In this document: piece by piece, positions 1 through 11,500 of the stretch
Layout: the number at the start of each line of letters is the position of its first letter
Numbering within the stretch: position 1 is the first letter of the stretch
DNA from: Enoplolaimus lenunculus
Taxonomy: Eukaryota; Nematoda; Enoplea; Enoplida; Thoracostomopsidae
Assembly (NCBI GenBank): GCA_030248215.1
Contig: JASANG010002182.1
Location: forward strand, 1-64,000
DNA length: 64,000 bases
Direction of reading: 5' to 3'
The notes under the pieces: generated by a model
The model's input: the letters and a program-made list of their open reading frames with translations, nothing else
The model's database searches: none
What the model was told of the DNA's origin: nothing
Made by a program: the position numbers and the translations under genes

Positions 1-1040
1 AGCTTGACGTTCGATCCCGAGTAGGCTTTCACGTCTTGTGAAGATTTTGCACTGCGCATATATGTTATAAATGTTAAACGCCAGTGTGTGTATTGCTCGT
101 AGTTGCTCATAGTATACACTATGAGTGAAAGGGTTATTTAATGCTTAAAAATCAGTTAAGTTCTTTACATTTGAGGTATTAATCGAAAATTCAACCTTAG
201 GTTTTATCTAGCGAATAACCCTTTTGCTATCCTATTGCCTTAAAGCTTCCAAGTTTATTAATCGTGGTATATAGTCCATTTGGCTTGTTCATAAACCGGC
301 TCAGGTGAAAATAGAATCTGCGAAGCCTTCACTGCTAAAAATGTTGAGTCAAATTAGCTCTCTCCGAAATAGGCTTTTCGGGACTGTACAAACTGAAGAG
401 TCAATTTCGACTCCACCAGAGTCAAATTCGACTCACTGAGCGACTCGGATAAGTCGAATTTGACTCTGGCGGAGTTGAATTTGACTCAGTTTGAGTAGTC
501 CGGAAAAGCCTATTTCGAAGGCAGTCGATTTGACTCACCATTTTTTGCAGTGTTGTAGCTAAATTTAACATGTTTATCATTGCGTGAAATTTATGCTAAC
601 AGTGCAATGACGAATACATAATTATTTCACATAAATACGTCGTGATTTGCGACAATATTCTCCGGTTGCTTTTAACATAATTGGTTTTTGAAAAGTTTTG
701 CGTATATTTTTTATGTGTGATTTTAATTCAATATGGCACCAATAGCCCATTTAGGCTACAAAAGACAGTACCGCCTGGTGCACTGAAACGTTCAGATTTG
801 AGGTAAAAAGTTTGTTTTGATAATCCGCTTGTTTTATGGCAATTTTGAGATATTTTTCGTTTTATTTCAAATGTCAAGAACTTAACTGATTTTTAAGCAT
901 TAAATAACCCTTTCACTCATAGTGTATACTATGAGCAACTACGAGCAATACACACACTGGTGTTTAACATTTATAACATATATGCGCAGTGCAAAATCTT
1001 CACAAGACGTGAAAGCCTACTCGGGATCGAACGTCAAGCT
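1..1040. repeat. Large foldback inverted repeat with 173-bp arms
   Basis: Positions 1-173 and 868-1040 are reverse complements over their whole length with no indel; I see two mismatches. The arms contain the stretch CATAGTGTATACTATGAG, itself a palindrome. The central ~690 bp is AT-rich, has no credible coding frame and holds a separate palindromic element at 330-552. The left arm starts at the window edge, so the true element may extend further left. The outer end of each arm (ACGTCAAGCT) adjoins a tRNA-like sequence on the right side. Probably a foldback-type DNA element; family not recognised. Confidence 0.85.
330..552. mobile_element. MITE, CACTGCAAAAAATGGTGAGTC family, copy 1
   Basis: A near-palindrome that begins CACTGCTAAAAATG and ends CATTTTTTGCAGTG. 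The interior is built of repeats of GAGTCAAATTCGACTC. It is flanked by the dinucleotide TT on both sides, consistent with a 2-bp TSD. Related copies lie at 23616-23832 and 47821-48029, with fragments near 26640 and 41051. No coding capacity, so non-autonomous. Confidence 0.8.
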
Positions 1041-1165
1041 CCTATAGATCTCAGTGTTTATCGTAAACGCTTTCCACTCGTGAGACTGAGGTTCGAATCT
1101 TACCTTGAAATTACATCTCATATGAAATTGAAAATATTCATGCGAGAAAGGATTAAAGATTCTGT
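998..1165 (+). repeat. tRNA-derived SINE-like sequence, copy 1
   Basis: After CACAAGACGTGAAAGCC and ACGTCAAGCTCCTATAG comes a sequence with a good RNA polymerase III B box (GAGGTTCGAATCTTA) and a degraded A-box region about 40 bp upstream. The same order of blocks recurs at 63489-63640. This fits a tRNA-derived SINE head rather than a functional tRNA, because the acceptor and anticodon stems do not close convincingly. Confidence 0.5.
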
Positions 1166-1212
1166 CTTTATTAACGGTTTAATATCGCATCTGTAAAACT
1201 TAACTAGCAGTT

Positions 1213-1516
1213 ATAAATCCCATTCACACGTGCAAGTTTTTGCAGCGAGAATTAGCAGCTGCGACTTGTATGAAATACTTGCAGGTGTAAGTAGTTTCAA
1301 TGGAACATTCTGATTGACCAATCAAACTGCAGGTGCAAGAAATCCAAGCGACTTGCAACTGCGTTCACGTGTGCGAATTAAATTAAATAGCATAAATTCC
1401 AGTGAATAATTTGCAGCTGCAACAATTTCAAAGCTGCTTTGTGACCAAACTTACGCATGCAAGTGGCACGTACAAGTGTTTGCCGCAAAACATTGCACGT
1501 GTGAACAGAGCTTTAC
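1213..1516. mobile_element. MITE, TTCACACGTGCAAGTTTTTGC family, copy 1
   Basis: Inverted ends TTCACACGTGCAAGTTTTTGC and GCACGTGTGAACAGAGCTTT enclose palindromic repeats of CAGCTGCAACTTGCA. Related copies are at 38590-38871 and 43313-43590. This copy is more diverged and I see no clear TSD. Confidence 0.7.
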
Positions 1517-2080
1517 GTTCAAAACTTTTGTTTTTTTACACTTGAATTTTCAATTACACGTAGCATTTCAGTTGATACATCATGTCGGTGTGAACGAGAA
1601 ACAGTTGTAGGTTTTAGTACTTGGGGCAAAGGGCAACTGCGGTCCACTCCAAACCCTTGAGAACATACCTGTTTTGTGCGTAACAACGCGCCTCTTGATG
1701 ATCTCACATTCCTTCGCCCTAAAAATTTCCACCCACTGAATGTGGGATTCAGGCAAAAGCTCAACGCGAACTGCGTACATTGTTTCCTGTACGCAAAATT
1801 CGCTGTGTCTTCTCTTGTGTATGTGTAAATGTAAGCTATGAGCAAGAAAAACACAACGCGCACTGGGTACATTATTTTTTATAATACAATTGTTTCTGAA
1901 TTGCACTCGAGTGCAAACTTTTGCGGTTCGTCTTATTCTTTAATCGCATTCCTAGCTCTCGTTTGACATAAATATTTTCTTTGTTCTCACCGTCCAAATT
2001 AAACCTTAACCTTTAACCATTAGTGAATACCGCAAAATTTTGGCACTTTTTAATTTACTATAAATGGATTTTCATTTTTG
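1517..2080. other. Non-coding stretch, no gene seen
   Basis: Antisense open frames of about 110 codons exist here but lack family resemblance or exon signals. The segment near 1805-1870, with TAAGCTATGAGCAAG and ACGCGCACTGGGTACATT, resembles sequence near 14160-14280 and 20190-20290, so it is probably part of another decayed repeat. Confidence 0.4.
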
Positions 2081-2288
2081 GGTCCATGTAAGGATCAGGA
2101 GCGGAACGTTTTTCTATAAGACTGCAATAGAGTAAGCTTAAGCTTTAGACTAATTTTTTTTGCTTGGCTTAGGTTTAGGCTTAGGCGTACGAATACGCTC
2201 GTTCTTAAGCTTAGACTTAGGCTTAGGCTTAGGCTTAGGCTTAGAAATATGCTTATAATACTGTTTTGCTCCTGTTATTTACATTGGC
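2081..2288 (+). mobile_element. GGCC/TTAGGC MITE, type A
   Basis: Begins GGTCCATGTAAGGATCAGGAGCGGAACG, then AGTAAGCTTAAGCTTTAGACTAATTTTTT, then TTAGGC-type repeats, and ends CTCCTGTTATTTACATTGGCG. The ends are inverted copies of each other. No clear TSD here. Confidence 0.8.
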
Positions 2289-2485
2289 GTAAGTTTTCAA
2301 CCACAAATATAAATTTTAAGGTGTATAGTTTTTAGGCTCAGGCTTGTAAGCAACGTTTGTGCAAGGCGTTGTCTACAAGTCATTGTGAGTTTATCTGTTT
2401 TAAAAAAATACATGCATTTTCACTTTTAAAATAAACATTAAAGTAAAAAATTGATTTTACTCAAACTACTGTGTATACTTACTCA

Positions 2486-2676
2486 AGCCAATATTACTTT
2501 TAGGGCCATAACAGTCGATTAAGCAAATGCCTAAGCCTAAGCATAAACCTAAGCCTTGCAAAAGTGTGTTAATAAACCTAAGCCTAAGTATAAGCAAGAA
2601 AATGTAATCTAGAATCTAAACCTACCCTTTTACAGACTCACCACAAACCTGGACACGCCCAAAAGTAACATGGGCC
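2486..2676 (-). mobile_element. GGCC/TTAGGC MITE, type C, reverse orientation
   Basis: Left end GCCAATATTACTTTTAGGGCC and right end GGACACGCCCAAAAGTAACATGGGCC are inverted relative to each other. The core holds CCTAAGCC repeats. It belongs to the subfamily whose ends read ATGTTACTTTTAGGGGCG. Confidence 0.7.
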
Positions 2677-3789
2677 AGTATACAGGTGGCTTGAACAATC
2701 CAAAGATTCATAATTCCGATGCTTTGCCCATATCTGACAGTCAGGGTAAGAAGGGTACAAGGTTAGTGTATCTAAGGCTGGAAACTAATCATAAAACTCC
2801 GCCCTATGGGTTGACTGGCTTTATGTGACCGGAAGTTCATTTGCCTACGGTGTATTTTGTTTGTTGAACCAGTGAAATGCACTCAGACGGTTTTTTGCTT
2901 TGCCAGGTTTCCACTGTGTACATTGGCATCAGTCAACCGTAGGATCAAAATTTGATACTAAACTACTAACAGCGTTGTACACAGGGGTGTGTTTCAGGGA
3001 TCCCCATGTCCCGTTGCAATTTTTGTTCAAGAGATCTTGGGCTACTTTTAAGTTGGCAAAATAAGTATTAACCCCCTTCAAAGAACGTGGCCCGTTTTTC
3101 ACAACACTGCCTGCGCTAATGTAAATAACAACGCTATTTTACTTCAGCAACGCAGGAACTATGCCCAAATAGGGGGTTAACACGGAAGTATGAAAATGCG
3201 TCAAAATGTTGAAAACATTAGATTAAACTTAAAATATGTTCGCTGAAAATAAATTGATTTATGTTCATAATATGCCAACAAATGCCGTATCCCCAACCAA
3301 AATCTTAGGCGTAAGAGCTGAAAAGCAAACAGTTGATATTTTAAGATATAAACGAGGCATAACACGAATGTGCTGGTGTTTCTATTTGATGTTTGATATA
3401 TTCGCTGCAACGGGCTTGCGAGCACAGTCTTAGCCAGTGCTACAGAGTCCATAATGCCAGAATAATTTTAGGAAGGGCATACAGTCGATTTCATCAGACT
3501 TACAAGTGGAACAAAACTTTTGTGCAAGGACCAAAATGGTTCCACAAACGCAGAGCCTCCTGGCTTCCACAGGATACTGATCCTGTTTTACGAGACCATT
3601 GCTTTGTTGTTATTAATGTTTTAGGCATAAATTATGATTTCAATATTTTTTAAAACTGGTCAATTTGGTTCCGCAACAATTTTATTTGTGGCTATTTTTT
3701 GCCGATTCGGCAAACTTTTTCTGTTGTGTTCAAGCAGTCGGTTTTCAGTTGCTGTTAGTTTACCGCGTTTTAATCCAACTCTATTCAAT
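2677..3789. other. Gene-free stretch with a weak exon-like island
   Basis: Mostly featureless AT-rich DNA. Around 3469-3600 there is an open frame with balanced composition, preceded by ATTTTAG, reading GRAYSRFHQTYKWNK and onward. I recognise no family and find no convincing partner exon, so I do not call a gene. Confidence 0.3.
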
Positions 3790-3953
3790 CAGGTCCGTAG
3801 CCAGCTCATCTTGGTAGCGGAACTAAAACTTTTTCATGAGGGGCATACAAGGGTTTTCAATGACTTACAAGCAAGGTTAAAAATTTTCTAGGGGGCGCAA
3901 AATGATTTCAGGGGGGGGGCTGAGATCCCCTGCACCCCTTGGCTACGGGCTCG
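3790..3953. mobile_element. MITE, CAGGCCCGTAGCCA family, copy 1
   Basis: Begins CAGGTCCGTAGCCAG and ends TGGCTACGGGC, with interior GGTTTTCAATGACTTACAAGC and a G-rich right half. Copies: 21390-21532, 28256-28427, 39665-39837. The ends and the TSD of the 39665 copy suggest a hAT-like non-autonomous element. Confidence 0.75.
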
Positions 3954-4686
3954 CATTGAATACTTCGTTGTTTGCTTTATGTGGGGTCTGGTATTATTAA
4001 TTTACTTACTGAGTAGATCGACGTTTTACTTAAGGATTGCGTAACTATGTTACTCAGCCAGGAATCCATTTAGGCCTAGAAGCTTGTCTGGGTACTACGG
4101 GTTCGTTTAGAACGTACTTTGCGGATCCGATATCTCCATCGTTGATTTAATTCAACAATTCTTCTTGAATCCAGAGGTGTCTTAGAGGAAACAGGTTTTT
4201 TTACCCACGCTACTCTTTACCCGCGCAAATATTACTTTTCTTACCCGTCGGTATACCCGCGCAAAATTTGCTATCAGCTACAGCGCTCTTTTGTAACTCA
4301 AATCGATTCCAATGGTTCCAGATGGATCCTTATTTTGCACCTGGATATCCGCATCCGCAGCTGCTTCGTCAATTTTTCATATATTTTCACGACAAATCTG
4401 TAAACTATGCAGGCGGAACTGACGTTTGCATACGTATTAAAGTCCGCCGTAAGGGACCTACATACTCAATGCAACAGTGAGCCAATTGTACAGGGGGGGC
4501 AAAACACGGATATTATTTTTAGATGACAACCTTAGGTAACACAACGGGGGTGGTGTAAGTAGCGCGGAACAACCGTTAACAAGTTAAAGGTGAGGGCAAA
4601 TTATTCGGGATGCCGATGTATGAGGTAGTTTGAGAGGTGTCATATGGGATAAATGAATTAAAATCTTTAGACTGTCGTCTTACGTT
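3954..4686. other. Gene-free stretch, partial repeat near 4195-4275
   Basis: The segment with TTTACCCGCGCAAATATTAC and GTATACCCGCGCAAAATTTG matches, in part, the ACCCGCGG-type repeat at 61861-62265. A 70-codon frame follows (4268-4480) but has no recognisable domain or splice support. Confidence 0.4.
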
Positions 4687-4938
4687 CACTGTAAATTTCA
4701 GTGAGTTGATTTTGACTCAGAATGAGTTGAAGCACTCAATCGGAGTTAGGTCTATCAGAACTCAGAATATTGAATTGATTCAATTCATTCTGAGTTAATT
4801 AATCAACTCTCCCAAAGTCAACTCAACTCAGAATGAGAATCAACTCAAATTAGAGTGAGTTAATGTTTGCTTAGATTCATTCAGAAATAACCAACTCGCT
4901 AGCTGAAATAATTAATCAACTCATTGGAATTTACAGTG
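4687..4938. mobile_element. MITE, CACTGTAAATTTCAGTGAGTTG family, 252 bp
   Basis: Starts CACTGTAAATTTCAGTGAGTTG, ends CATTGGAATTTACAGTG, flanked by TT on each side. The interior is a degenerate palindrome of GAGTTGA and CTCAGAATGAG units. Length is 252 bp, identical to the copies at 44767-45018 and 60821-61072. Confidence 0.85.
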
Positions 4939-5787
4939 TTCGAATAGAATTCGTCGTACATTTATCGACGGTATAACCAATTTTGTTTACGTTATGCTGA
5001 TGATAGGGTTTAAACGGATAGTAAAAATAACTGATACTGAAATAAACAGTGATCAAAATAACGGAAACGAAAAACAAACATTGAAGAAAGTTCCAATTAT
5101 GTTTTATTTTTCTGTCAACACAATTCAAACATATAATTTAAATATTTATCGGGCTTTTTAAACTTTAAAGAAGAACTATGAAATGCGTCGAAATTTTTAA
5201 GATTTTGGACGAATTTCGTATTGATTTATGTTTTACGTCGAACAATTGCAGCATATCTGTAATAAAAAATCACACGATATATACGTGATTTATGACGAAT
5301 TTTTAGCGCAAAAACAATGGTATTTTTAGTATTTCTTTAACGGAAACAGACATGGATTTTTATCAGAAACGGATATCCGGTTACCCCCTGGCTGATAGGC
5401 GTCTTAGCTTTCCCATGTCTAAGGACCTATAGCGACAACTGTTAGAAACGATTGCATATTTCTTCAATTTGTTTTAAAAATGGTCTTTGACACTTAAACT
5501 TTTTCAGTTTTTAATCTCTTGAGATTTGACTTACACTTGCTTGTTTTTAGACGCAAATTTGAACCAAATTTAGGCGAACTTTTATCAGGTTTTTAAATTT
5601 AAGACAAACGTGACAATGTTTTTAATTGAAATGTAACTTTTTGAATGACGAATCACCAGGGTTATTTATACACGACATCATATTACAAACTTGAAACATC
5701 GTAGGCTCTATGCATACCGTGGGATATTTAATCAACCGGTATCGATGAAAACGGCTTAGCATACCCACGGGACAGATCCTAATGCAG

Positions 5788-5942
5788 AGACGGATTCAAA
5801 AATTTCTGACGGGGGCGCGCGAGCTGGCAATTGTTATGAAACGCAAATTTGAAAGTAGGGAGGGAGCTTACCATTTTATAACTATAAATTTTCTGACAGG
5901 GGGCGTATGCCCTTCCCGCCCCTCGTCTGGATCCGCTAGTAT
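5788..5942. repeat. Palindromic GGATCCAAAAATTTCTGACG element, copy 1
   Basis: Begins GACGGATTCAAAAATTTCTGACG and ends CGTCTGGATCCGCTAGT, with TACCATTTTATAACTATAAA in between. Related copies at 18749-18985, 37878-38175, 49070-49208 and 49992-50285. Non-coding, probably a non-autonomous DNA transposon. Confidence 0.65.
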
Positions 5943-6272
5943 CCCAATTTAAAGATAACTGACAGAGGAAACCGCGGTGACTCAGTATACACAAATTACT
6001 GTTAGTAGTGACACTACTTAATTGAAACGTTTAAAGATTTGCCAATATGTCCCATTTGACATCACTGGTGTAGTGTTTGAAGACCATTGAAAACCTTTGT
6101 TGCCGCATTTGAAACAGTCCAAGATGGAAGTGGTATGGTAGCTTACTGGCACTACAACGATGAAATCAGTTTTATGAAAAAAATCTAGTTTTTGAAGTTT
6201 TTTTGTAACTTCCGTGAAGCCTAGCAGTTTTCGTTTTTAAAGCAATATCATATAAAGGGCCGTTGCTTTCCA

Positions 6273-6452
6273 GGCCCATGTATAAAACAGGGCCGGAACG
6301 TTTTCCGGCGAGACTGTAATAGAGAGTAAGCTTAAGCTTTCGACGAACTTATTTGCTTGAGCACACGCTTAGGCTTAGGCTTAGGTATAGGCTCATTCTT
6401 ACGGTTAAGGCTTAGGCTTAGGATTACGCTTTACTACTACTTTTCCAGCCTT
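6273..6452 (+). mobile_element. GGCC/TTAGGC MITE, type B
   Basis: Begins GGCCCATGTATAAAACAGGGCCGGAACGTTTTCCGGCG (two blocks), carries AGTAAGCTTAAGCTTTCGAC and TTAGGC repeats. The right end (CTTTTCCAGCC) is eroded. No TSD. Confidence 0.7.
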
Positions 6453-7129
6453 CGGGAATAATTTGGCGAAAAATAACTATTGTGTCTTGAGCGTAGAAAT
6501 ATTTAACCATGTTAACTATAAGGGCTTGGGTACTAAGCCTAAGTCTAGACCTAATTCTAAGCAGCAGAGTAAGATTCCCGGTATAGAAGTCCACAAGTCT
6601 TGTTGTTTTCCAGAATAAGCTAATCGTTCAGAACGCGACAACACTGACTCATTGTTCTGTATGGTAGCTGCTGGTTCAGTTCCGTAGGCGGATACGACTG
6701 GTCAATTTGGAGTGCTACGATAAAACGTCCCTTTATTACTGACGTCCCGGCTATTACTGTGGACTTCGACCACGCACCAAACCAAGAACTGCTACAACTA
6801 TGTGGAACTTTTACGGAACCGGACCGGTAAAAAGGCCTTCACATTGCGTACCAGATAGATAACCGGATACCTGGTGGACCAGTACGGCTAATTTTCAATG
6901 AGCCACACACCGCCCTTGAGGGATATTCAATTTAAGCTACGCATAACTAAAACTTAGGCTTAAAGTAAGCTACTACTTAAGGTTAACTTTAGTGCAAGCC
7001 ACTAAATGTGCGTTACAAAAACGTTTTAGGTATCAGATCAGTTTGCTGTCATGCGATTGAAAATCCTAGAAGGGAAGCCTATTACGCAAACAAAGAATAC
7101 CGCACCGATGTTTTTTTCCCAATATAGCG
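6453..7129. other. Gene-free flank of the LTR element
   Basis: Balanced-composition DNA around 6600-6900 but no open frame longer than about 60 codons on either strand. No RNA gene or known repeat recognised. Confidence 0.4.
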
Positions 7130-7466
7130 GTTTCCGGCATATTCGTTGCCGCAAATAATACAGTTATTATTATAACTGTTGCTAATTGCTTAATAATAAA
7201 CATTTTATTGAAATACCAATAAAAACCTATAACAGTTATATTACAGGCAAACATAACAATATAACAACGAATATAAAGGTTCAAACATACACTAAACCAC
7301 AAAGTGCAAGAAACAATAATGTTCGTACAGAACACAACGGCGCCGCGTACAGATACCAAAAGAACACTAGAAGATCAGTAGGCGTTTCTTCCGTCTTTCA
7401 GGCTATAGCTACCCAAGCCATATGCAAATGAGCCTAGTGCACAACTGGATGGTTGAGTTCCTACAC
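7130..7466 (-). repeat. 3' LTR of the Gypsy element
   Basis: 337-bp direct repeat of 13228-13564, offset 6,098 bp. The purine tract GGGGGGTGG lies directly before it on the minus strand, as expected for a 3' LTR. Confidence 0.93.
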
Positions 7467-7475
7467 CACCCCCCA
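7467..7475 (-). promoter_or_regulatory. Polypurine tract
   Basis: GGGGGGTGG on the minus strand, abutting the 3' LTR. It is the expected plus-strand primer of reverse transcription. Confidence 0.75.
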
Positions 7476-7649
7476 TGCTGAGAGCGGAGCTTACCCTAAA
7501 ACAGTCGTTTTTTTGCCATTTGAAACTAACACTCTTAGTGTTTTTGGAGGTTCCAGAAAAAGTTCTGACGGCTGTTTCATATGCAGTGCTGTCATTTGCT
7601 AATGCACTTTCAGCCAAACGCAAAGCTTTTTGTAGCGAAAGCTTACACG

Positions 7650-10550
7650 TTTTAATGCAGAATGTAAAACGCGATATATTGGAAGGAGGCACGAAAGCAT
7701 TTGTTTCGTACCCCTCGTTGTTCGACTGTGACCGTTTTAGCATCACGCCCGAGCACCTTGTACGGACCTAAGTATCGCGGTTCGAACGTATTTGCCGGAG
7801 ATACGTCTTTTATCCATACGTACCCACAAGCATCCAGGTTTTTGGGCAAGTACCATGGTTTACTGTGCACTCGTGTTGGGGTTGAAAACTTTAAAAATCC
7901 GGGACTGTTTCCGCAAAGTAGTGGCCAGGAAGATCCAACGTCTTTCCGTAGAGAACATGCGCGGGGCTTTCGCCTTCCTTGTTGGTAGCACATCGAATTC
8001 CTAAAAGTACCAATGGTAAAGTAGTTGACCAATTTTTAGAATCACATTTCGCACGCAAAGCCGATTTCAAGGTGCGGTGGAATCTTTCCACAGCGCCGTT
8101 ACATGCGGGATGGTAGGCGGTTGTGCGTTTGCGGGTGATGCCAAGCTGTTTCATCAACTCGGACCAAATGGCGGACTCAAATTGTGTGCCCCGGTCTGAA
8201 ATAAGAATACGAGGGACACCAAACCTACTTACCCATACATTTATGAAGGCTTTCACAACTGTAACAGTTGAAATATCAGGAATTGGGATCGCCTCAGGCC
8301 ACCCTGTGAAGCGGTCAACTAAAGTTAATAAATACGTATAACCGTTTGAACTAGGCAGTGGCCCCACTAAATCGATGTGCACAGTCTCCAGTCGTGCTGA
8401 CGTCGGAATGGAACCAACAGGACTTTGCGTATGCCGGCCAATCTTGCTCATTTGACAAAATCGGCAGTTCTGGCACCGAAGCTTGATTTCTTTGTTAATA
8501 CCCGGCCAAATAAAACGTTCCGATATAAGACGAAGTGTAGCCCTCGGACCGGGGTGTGATACATTGTGAATATCTCTGAAAATCTGTTTTCTGAGCGAAA
8601 CAGGAATGCAAGGCCTAATCAACGACGTTGAAGCATCGCATACTAGGATTTTACCATTGATATCACACTTTTTCAGTGCTAGTGTCGTAGACTGAAAAAA
8701 ACGTTGAAGATCGCGGTCTTCAAGCTGAGCAGCGGCGATGGCATCATTGCAAGAAGTACCAATTGCCGCACACCATTTACGTGATAAAGCGTCCGCAACT
8801 ACATTTTCAGAACCTGAAATATACTCAATGGAACAATTATATTCAGATATATATGATAACCACCTGGCTTGTTGCGGCGTCGGATTCCGCATACATAGCG
8901 CATGCACCAGCGGTTTGTAATCCGTCAGGACAATAAATTCGGTACCGAGTAGCCAATTGTAGTGCTTGACCGCCAAGTAAATAGCTAAAAGTTCCCTATC
9001 GAATGCTGACTTCTTAGATTCCGAATCAGATAACTTTCGGGAAAAAAAGGATAGAGGCTGCCGCTGTCCATTCACAACCTGATTCAGCGCAGCACCCACA
9101 GCCACATTTGACGCATCTGTGACAACTTCAAGCTTGGCATTCGGTATCGGAAAGAACAGTGTTTGGCAATTTTTTAAAGCATTTTTTAGATCAAAAAACG
9201 CTTTATCAGCCACCGGAGTCCAAAGCAGTGGGCGCTTGGAATTTGCTTTAAAATTACGAGTCATACTTGTCAGCGGCGCTGCAATTTCTGAGAAACCTGG
9301 AATAAATCTGTGATAAAAAGCAGACATTCCGATAAATCGGCGCAAACTCTTGATCGTATGAGGCTTCTCAAAGTTTTGGATTGCATCCACTTTTCTAGCA
9401 AGAGGTCGGAAACCATCAGCTGACATCTCGTATCCAATGAATTGTGTCCTGGTAACCACGAATTCGCATTTAGCCTTTTTCAGCCGCAAACCGTTGGTTT
9501 TCAGGAGCGATAACACTTTTCGCAAGTGCTCAAGGTGCTGGGAAACGTCAGCACTAGCAATCATAACGTCATCCAGATATGCTACAGCGAACGGACAATC
9601 CTGCAGAATAGTGTCCATCAGGCGCTGAAACGTTTGCGCCGCGTTTCGTAAACCAAACGGCATACCGCGGTAGATAAATTATCCAAAGGGTGTCGTAATT
9701 GCTGTCTTTTCTTGGTCCTCCTCAGCAACTGGGATTTGGTGATACGCCGACACCAAGTCGAGTTTTGAGAAGATTTTGCAACGCCCAAGCCTATTGGTGA
9801 GGTCTTCAACGTTTGGCATTGGATATCGGTCTGGCACTGTCAGACAATTGAGACGTCTGTAGTCTCCACATGGTCGCCATGGAGTTACACTATCAGCCTT
9901 GGGAGCCATGTGAAGCGGAGACGCCCAGGGAGACTCACCTCTATAGACTATACCTTTACTCTCAAGTTCTTCAAAGTATTTCTTTGCTATCTCCAATTTC
10001 TCTCCAAAAAGTCGTCTTGGACGTGCAAACACAGGCTGATTCTCAGTCAGAATATGATGGACCGTAGGATGCCGAACATTGTTTGACATCGACAGCTCGT
10101 CAAATAGCAAAGAAAAATCATGTAGAATTTTCTTCAAAACGGGTTTGTGTTGGTCGCTCAGCGGATTAGACGTTACCGAGTGTACCACACCAGCACTGGA
10201 AAAAACCTCGCGTGTACAACTGACCGACTTCGAAACATCGGTACATTGAACTAAACGTTGATTTCTGCAGTCCACTGCAAGACCATGGGCACTCAAAAAA
10301 TCGAACCCTAGAATAGGTTGCGACACATCCGCTATCAGGAAGTTCCATCTATAAGTTTTATCGAGCTGTGGAATTCGAAAAGACACCGTCTCCGTGCCAT
10401 AAGTCGATACAGGCGAGCCATTAGCTGCAAAGAAAGTCTCGCTATTTCTCGAAAATTGTGCCACACTGTGACGTTTGTGGTATTTAGGAATGAAACTTTT
10501 CACACTGCCGGTATCTGCAAGAAAATCACCTACTCCAGGGACAGCGACTG
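7650..10550 (-). mobile_element. pol region of the Gypsy element (protease, RT, RNase H, integrase)
   Basis: In order on the minus strand: an aspartic protease with the DTGS active-site motif and ILGFDFL flap-side motif; reverse transcriptase with YLDDVMIAS; RNase H with TDAS and TDYKPL; an integrase zinc finger with HxxxxH and CQNCRFCQ; and a DDE core with HIDLVGPL, SDRGTQF and the ERFHRTLK helix. A short chromo-like or tail segment follows (VWIKDVSPANTFEPRYLGPY). Motif set and domain order are those of Ty3/Gypsy. Some interruptions are present. Confidence 0.92.
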
Positions 10551-11500
10551 TTATGATGCAGACTCTGGTTCCCGTCGCCGCGGAACCAGAGACTGACCGT
10601 TTCCCTGTCGCTTGTCAGTCCAGTCGCAAGGTTGGCGGCAAGTTCTCGCGCGCGGGCCAAATCTGTCGTGATAGAAACACAGCTGGCGCCCAACGCCATA
10701 TCGCGAACGTGACTTAGAACGTCTTTCGACGCTACGTCCGTATTTCGAGCCAAAGTCACGCCGATTACCACCAGAATGCCGTGTCCGAGACCTAAACTTA
10801 GACATTTCTACATTACTGAGTCGAGTAGAAAGCGACGCTATGCAGTTGCTCATCTCAGTCAAATCCTGGAGAAGTTTAGTCACTTTGCTCTCCGAGTCAA
10901 CTTCAACCGCCGCCACAGTAGAACTGATGGTGTTTGTCGGAGTCATTTGTTCTAGAATCTTGTCCGCAAGATTTGCTAACTTCTCAATATCCATGTCGTC
11001 AACGACAGCCAAGGATATCCGAATATTCTCCGGAAGCGCGGCCATGAAGCGTAGCTTTACAAGATCAGCGTGGCCAGGTGCTTTACTTTGCAATTGCCGT
11101 AGCAAAACTGAAGGTTTACGATCACCTAAAGTCTGCTGCTCGAGCAACTTCCTAAGTTGCATTTCCTCACTATGGCCGAAAAAATTCAACACGCAATCCT
11201 TGATGGCCAAATAATTGTCAGTGGCTTTTGTGCCACTATCTATCATCACATTAGTAGGTAAGGCGTTCAGAAGAGCATTCCTCTTCAGCGTATCGGAAAG
11301 CCCTTCTATAAGGGGCTCGATTTGCGAAAACCAAACCCTGGCATCACGCTGATAGAATTCAGGCAATTTTGGCAATCGACCACCGCCGTCCGAACTATTA
11401 TCGGATGATGTAGTGGCATGTCCACCATTCTCTGCCCATCTTAATGCCACACTGACAACCCCCGTGGGATATGCGCCTAGAGCGTCTGCAATCAAACGCT
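10550..11500 (-). mobile_element. gag region of the Gypsy element
   Basis: About 300 codons. The frame carries PKLPEFYQRDARVWFSQIEP, typical of Gypsy-type capsid domains. A basic C-terminal part follows with CFYHDRFG and a Cys-rich stretch, the pattern seen in Gag proteins of several animal Gypsy elements in place of the plain CCHC knuckle. The fit to Gag is good; it lies between the leader region and the protease, as expected. Confidence 0.85.

Noticed and set aside
1070-1160. A functional tRNA gene
   Set aside because: The B box is good, but the acceptor and anticodon stems do not pair; better explained as a SINE head.
3393-3653. An 86-codon frame with reasonable composition
   Set aside because: No recognised family and no partner exon; kept only as a note in the region entry.
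7066-7359. A second small gene starting like the Gypsy leader frame
   Set aside because: It is the 3' LTR copy of the same start running out into host flank.
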